NCBI GenBank assembly: GCA_012932295.1
Contig: JAAONU010000123.1
Location: 3,410,001-3,474,000, forward strand
DNA: 64,000 nt
From: Cyclina sinensis
Lineage: Eukaryota > Mollusca > Bivalvia > Venerida > Veneridae
Direction: 5' to 3'
Made by a program: the position numbers and the translations under genes. A model generated the notes under the pieces. That model saw nothing but the letters and a program-made list of their open reading frames with translations, did not search any database and was not told the origin of the DNA. Shown here piece by piece: positions 60,266-64,000 of this stretch (positions within the stretch are counted from its first letter, which is position 1; every line of letters starts with the position of its first letter).

Positions 60266-60466
60266 TGTTGTGTAACTGCTTGTTACATGTACCAAGGGAC
60301 GCAACACTATATATATAATGAGCTGTATATGATCTTAGAGTTATTGTTCCATTACTATATATATTGTATATTCTGTTGTTGTTAACAGTTAGTTTAGAGT
60401 TTGCTCTTGTATGATGTACAATAAAGCATAAAACCATTCTACAATGTTATAAATATATCAATAACA
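60266..60466 (+). repeat. Putative 5' LTR
   Basis: Begins TGTTGTGTAAC and ends ATAACA, so the TGTT/AACA termini are inverted. It contains TATATATATAATG (60310-60322, TATA-like) and AATAAA (60420-60425). The end is fixed by the primer site beginning five bases later. The start is a guess without the 3' LTR to compare. Confidence 0.55.
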
Positions 60467-60471
60467 TAATA

Positions 60472-60487
60472 TGGTGTCAGAAGTGAC
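60472..60487 (+). promoter_or_regulatory. Primer binding site, tRNA-Leu-like
   Basis: TGGTGTCAGAAGTGAC begins with the TGG expected opposite a tRNA CCA end, and TGGTGTCAG(A/G)AGTG resembles the complement of a tRNA-Leu 3' end. It lies five bases after the LTR end. Confidence 0.65.
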
Positions 60488-60499
60488 AAAAAGAACACA

Positions 60500-60655
60500 A
60501 TATGGACTTACATTAAATTGTAAAAGCAAAATGTGGACTTACATTAAATTGTATATCAAAAGCGTTGGAATTACATTAAATTGTAAAGTGAAATCTGTCG
60601 GACTTACATTAAATTGTAAATAAACAGGAGACTTATATTCAATTGTAAATTACGG
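60500..60655 (+). repeat. Leader tandem repeat (GGACTTACATTAAATTGTAAA)
   Basis: Five diverged copies of GGACTTACATTAAATTGTAA, about 30 to 34 bp apart, lie between the primer site and gag. Confidence 0.8.
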
Positions 60656-60729
60656 ATTATTTTCTCAAAATTGTTGGTGGACAGTTTTCACGGAAAATCA
60701 TTACACTGCTGTTCAAAGTGCAAAGCAAA

Positions 60730-61257
60730 ATGGCTAAGTTATTGCCACCAGAAAATTTCGACTTTACTCAGCCAAACAGGTGGGATGAATGGAAGCAGAG
60801 GTTTTTGTTCTATAGAACTGCCTCAAAACTACACAAAGATGATGAGGACATTCAGGTTGCCACATTAATTTACACGATGGGTAAAAGTGCGGAGAATTTG
60901 TTAAAGTCCTTTAACCTCTCAGCCGACGATCAAAAGAAATTTGACAAAGTTGTCGAAAAATTCGACAGGCATTTCAACCCGAAGAAAAATATCATTCACG
61001 AACGAGCAAAGTTTCATTTAAGGCGACAACACCAGGGTGAAACAGTTGAATCTTTTATTCGATCTCTATATGAATTGGCGGAGAACTGTGACTTTCCTGG
61101 CGAAACGAAAAATGAACAAATAAGAGACAAAATTGTTATAGGAATATTAGACGCAAACCTGTCGGAGAAAATGCAGTTAGAAGCCGAACTGACTCTTGAC
61201 AAAGCTGTGCTAATGGCTAGACAAAGTGAAGTTGTTAAGAGTCAGGTAAAAATCTAG
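60730..61257 (+). pseudogene. gag: Retrotransposon gag
   Basis: Capsid-type protein that would form the particle. It starts at ATG 60730 (MAKLLPPENFDFTQP) and runs 175 codons with the retrotransposon gag pattern W-x2-W...F...F-x-R and F-x2-R-x-Q-x-GE-x-V-x2-F (about residues 90-110). A TAG at 61255-61257 ends it, yet the same frame stays open beyond and contains the zinc knuckles and protease. The stop is either a mutation or a suppressible stop. I favour mutation, since other breaks follow. Confidence 0.8.
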
Positions 61258-62151
61258 CACGAGAACGGACATGGCACGGCGGACGAAATCAATCGTGGTG
61301 CTAGACCAAAACAGCATTCGAAAGGACATAAGAAGCACATGAATTTCGGTCCAAACACGCCCAAAACCTCCAGTCAAGACAAATTCCGCAAACAACAACA
61401 TCCTACTAAGGGACAAAAACAGTGCACAAGGTGCAACAGAACGCATGTGGAAGGAAAATGCCCGGCAATAGGGAAAAACTGTTTAAAGTGCGGAAAACGA
61501 GATCATTTTTCTGTGTGCTGCAAGACAAAAACACTAAATGAACTCGCGGAAAATAGTGATTTTCTGGGCACGGTTGACAGTGGTGACGGTCCGTGGACAG
61601 CAAAACTAAAGGTGAGACATTTGCTAGTCTGTTTTAAGATAGACACTGGTGCTGATGTAACAGTAATACCTGAGTCGGTATATTTGTCTCTTGGAAAGCC
61701 AAAAATAAGAAAAACAACTAAAAAGTTATTTGGCCCTGGAAACAAGAAATTGAATGTCATAGGTTCCTTTACTGAAACATTATCCAATAAAAACATGTAC
61801 ACTGTAGAGGAAATATTTGTTGTTCGTGGCATTGACCGCAGTCTGTTAGGACGACCTGCAATTATCAATCTTAACCTAGTCAAACTAAACATAGATGAAG
61901 TCATTTCAGTGCAATCTGTTAAACATGCACATCCCAAACTGTTTAGAGAACTAGGGCAATTAGATGGGGAATACCGTATTTCTCTTAAAGAAGGAGCAAA
62001 ACCGTATGCTCTATCTGTACCACGACGTGTACCTATCCCATTGCTTCCAAAAGTCAAAGCAGAACTTGAAAAAATGGAAAAGTCAGGTGTAATTTTCAAA
62101 GTTGATCAAAGCACTGACAGGTATAGTCTGTGTACCCAAAACCGACGGTAA
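61258..62151 (+). pseudogene. pol: Retrotransposon zinc knuckles, protease and start of reverse transcriptase
   Basis: It is in the same frame as gag. Two knuckles are visible: C-x2-C-x3-H-x4-C (CTRCNRTHVEGKC) and C-x2-C-x4-H-x4-C (CLKCGKRDHFSVCC), at 61420-61523. The aspartic protease has the catalytic IDTGADVTVIP (61637-61669) and a late LLGRPAI motif. The reverse transcriptase start includes PLLPKVKAELEKMEKSGVI. Near 62105-62125 the frame is lost: the coding frame moves to the next one, apparently after a small deletion, and this frame then stops at 62151. Confidence 0.85.
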
Positions 62152-63664
62152 CGTAAGAATCTGCGTTGATCTTACACAGCTGAATAAAAACGTACGTCGA
62201 GAAAACTTTCCTTTGCCGATTATAGATCAAAGTTTGGGAAGGTTAGCAGGTGCTAAATATTTCAGTAAGCTAGACGCCAATAGTGGTTTTTGGCAAATAA
62301 ATCTGGCCTCCGAAAGCCAATTACTCACAACGTTCATAACGCCGTTCGGTAGATTTGCTTTCAAAAGATTACAGATGGGGTTAAGTAGTAGTTCTGAATA
62401 TTTCCAGAAGCGTATGTCACAAATCATTGAGGGTATAGACGGAGTCTTATGCCAGACTGACGATATTCTAGTTTACGGACGGACGAGTGAAGAGCATGAC
62501 TCGAGACTTGAGACGGTTTTAACTAGACTAGAAGAAGCTAATTTAACCCTCAACGCAGACAAGTGTGTGTTCAAGCAAACAAAAGTCAAATTTGTTGGTC
62601 ATATAGTCGGTCAAGACGGCATTGCCGCAGACCCAGACAAGGTAAAGGCTATAGGAGACTTACCACCTCCTAAGGATGTACATAGTGTACGCAGCTTCAT
62701 GGGAATGGTCACACAACTAGGAAAATTTTCCCCGCTCCTAGCTGAGTATTCAAAGCCAATACGTGATTTATTGAGCAGTAAAAATCAATTTTACTGGGGA
62801 CCTGATCAGCAACAATCATTTGAAAAAATCAAATGTATTTTGACAGAATCTCCTGTTTTAGCATTGTATGACCCAAACAGAGAGACTACACTTATGACGG
62901 ACAGTTCCAGCTACGCTACTGGATGTGTGGTTCTCCAGAAACAAGACGATGGAGAATTTAAGCCGGTTTCTTATGCTTCGAGAGCATTAACTCCTACTGA
63001 ACAAAGATATTCAACTATAGAAAAGGAAGCTCTTGGTGTCACTTATGGGTGTGAAAAGCATAGGGACCTATTAATTGGGAAATATTTCACTATACACACT
63101 GACCACAAACCTTTGGTACCTTTACTTGGACAAAAAGACTTAAGCGAATTGCCGGTACGAATACAACGTTTTAGATTGCGATTGATGCAATTTTCCTACT
63201 CCATCCAGCATGTTCCTGGTAAAGACTTAATCATTCCTGACCTACTTAGCAGACATCCAACATGTGACAGTTTGACATTTGAGGATAGTCAAAATTGCTC
63301 GGAGACGGAGCTGTATGTTGATTTAATTTTGAAAGCTTTGCCAGCCACAGACAAAAGGCTGCAGGAAATAATGTCAAAACAAAGGTCAGACTATGTTTGC
63401 AAAAAGTTAATTGAGTTTGTTCAAAATGGGTGGCCTGATTCAAAGTCATGTGAAGTTTCAAAATTATATTGGAAATTTCAGTCAGAAATTACTCTCAACA
63501 ATGGGTTGTTAATGAGGAATGACAGGTTGATTATCCCTGCAGAACTGAAAGCAGATATTTTGTCTAGGTTACACCACGCACATCAAGGGATAAATAAATG
63601 TAGAGCAAGGGCTAAAGAATCCGTTTGGTGGCTTGGAATAAGCAATGATGTTAGCCGATGTTAG
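62102..63664 (+). pseudogene. pol: Retrotransposon reverse transcriptase, RNase H and integrase N-terminus
   Basis: A continuous 520-codon frame. Reverse transcriptase: VPKTDGNVRICVDLTQLN, SKLDANSGFWQI, TPFGRFAFKRLQMGLSSS, catalytic QTDDILVYG (62453-62479) and KFVGHIV. RNase H follows, with MTDSSSYATGCVVLQ, the acidic partner in YSTIEKEALGV, and HTDHKPL. Then VPGKDLIIPDLLSR closes the tether. Integrase zinc-binding begins (LHHAHQGINKCRARA) but the frame stops at 63664 before the Cys pair. The residue before TDD is Gln rather than the aromatic or His more usual in this place. Confidence 0.9.
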
Positions 63665-64000
63665 CTACGCCTTTTCCCGAAAGGTGTTGGTCAAAATTAG
63701 GATCAGATTTGTTTCATTGGCGAGGTGCTACATATCTGTTGGTGATAGATTATCACTCTCGCTATATCGAACTAGCTAAACTCAGCTCGCTGCCGTCTGC
63801 ATCTGTCGTAGAACATTTCAAATCCATATTATCGCGACATGGACTGTGTGATACCATAGTGACGGATGGTGGTCCACAATATTCTTCTGATATTTTCAGG
63901 AAGTTTTGTACTAAATACGGTATTGAACATGTAACCTCGAGTCCGAGGTATCCTATGGGTAATTCAGAGGCGGAACGCGCAGTGCAAACCGTTAAACGTC
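63661..64000 (+). pseudogene. Retrotransposon integrase core, shifted frame, cut by window end
   Basis: It is in a different frame from the preceding pol. TPFPERCWSKLGSDLFHW carries the first catalytic Asp. VTDGGPQYSSDIF carries the second, and GNSEAERAVQTVKR the Glu, so the DDE set is complete. The C-x2-C half of the integrase zinc finger that should precede this core is missing, indicating a deletion near 63650-63670. Confidence 0.88.

Larger units (their letters stand above)
60266..64000 (+). mobile_element. Ty3/gypsy-type LTR retrotransposon, defective, cut by window end
   Basis: Order on the plus strand: short LTR, primer site, leader, gag, zinc knuckles, protease, reverse transcriptase, RNase H, integrase. 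The pol order with integrase last is Ty3/gypsy-type. The short LTR and tRNA-Leu-like primer site recall Mag/Steamer-type elements of bivalves (from memory; no tree was made). Inactivating changes are listed under each part. The 3' LTR lies outside the window. Confidence 0.92.

Overview
This window reads as nuclear DNA of a metazoan, most likely a bivalve mollusc. It is AT-rich, its genes are split by GT-AG introns, and most of it is introns and repeats. The molluscan call is an inference: it rests on the 369-residue three-repeat gelsolin type and on repeat families that I remember from bivalve genomes (tandem core plus ACGG tail elements, and a short hairpin element bounded by CCCTTAA). No species can be named from the sequence alone.

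Three multi-exon genes lie on the minus strand. Reading from high to low coordinates they are a gelsolin-like gene (51960 to 40491, ten coding exons, 369 aa), the lysosomal small GTPase Arl8 (35150 to 19692, six coding exons, 184 aa) and a second gelsolin-like gene (7645 to 1406, ten coding exons, 369 aa). I joined every exon by hand. All junctions use GT/AG and keep phase. The two gelsolin genes have the same coding length exon by exon, except that one intron exists only in the upstream copy and another only in the downstream copy. Arl8 sits between the two paralogues. The gelsolins should sever or cap actin, and Arl8 should recruit lysosomes to kinesin. Nothing in the sequence ties the three together functionally.

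Introns and spacers hold many mobile elements. The most striking are composite elements with a core of about 145 to 172 bp repeated in tandem, followed by an ACGG-type microsatellite and a terminal hairpin. At least five sequence families share this layout. One family is present as two very similar copies of about 1.95 kb, in an Arl8 intron and in a gelsolin intron. Others are a 1.2 kb element with inverted arrays of a CAGACACTTCACCCCCC motif, a perfect spacer-free palindrome flanked by an 8-bp duplication, a TA-flanked foldback element packed with palindromes, CCCTTAA-bounded hairpin elements, tRNA-derived SINE remnants and two decayed non-LTR reverse transcriptase fragments.

The right end (from about 60266) holds a Ty3/gypsy-type LTR retrotransposon: short LTR, tRNA-Leu-like primer site, gag, protease, reverse transcriptase/RNase H and integrase. 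It is disabled by an in-frame stop, frameshifts and loss of part of the integrase zinc finger, and it runs off the window. No rRNA gene, CRISPR array, intact tRNA gene or bacterial feature was seen.
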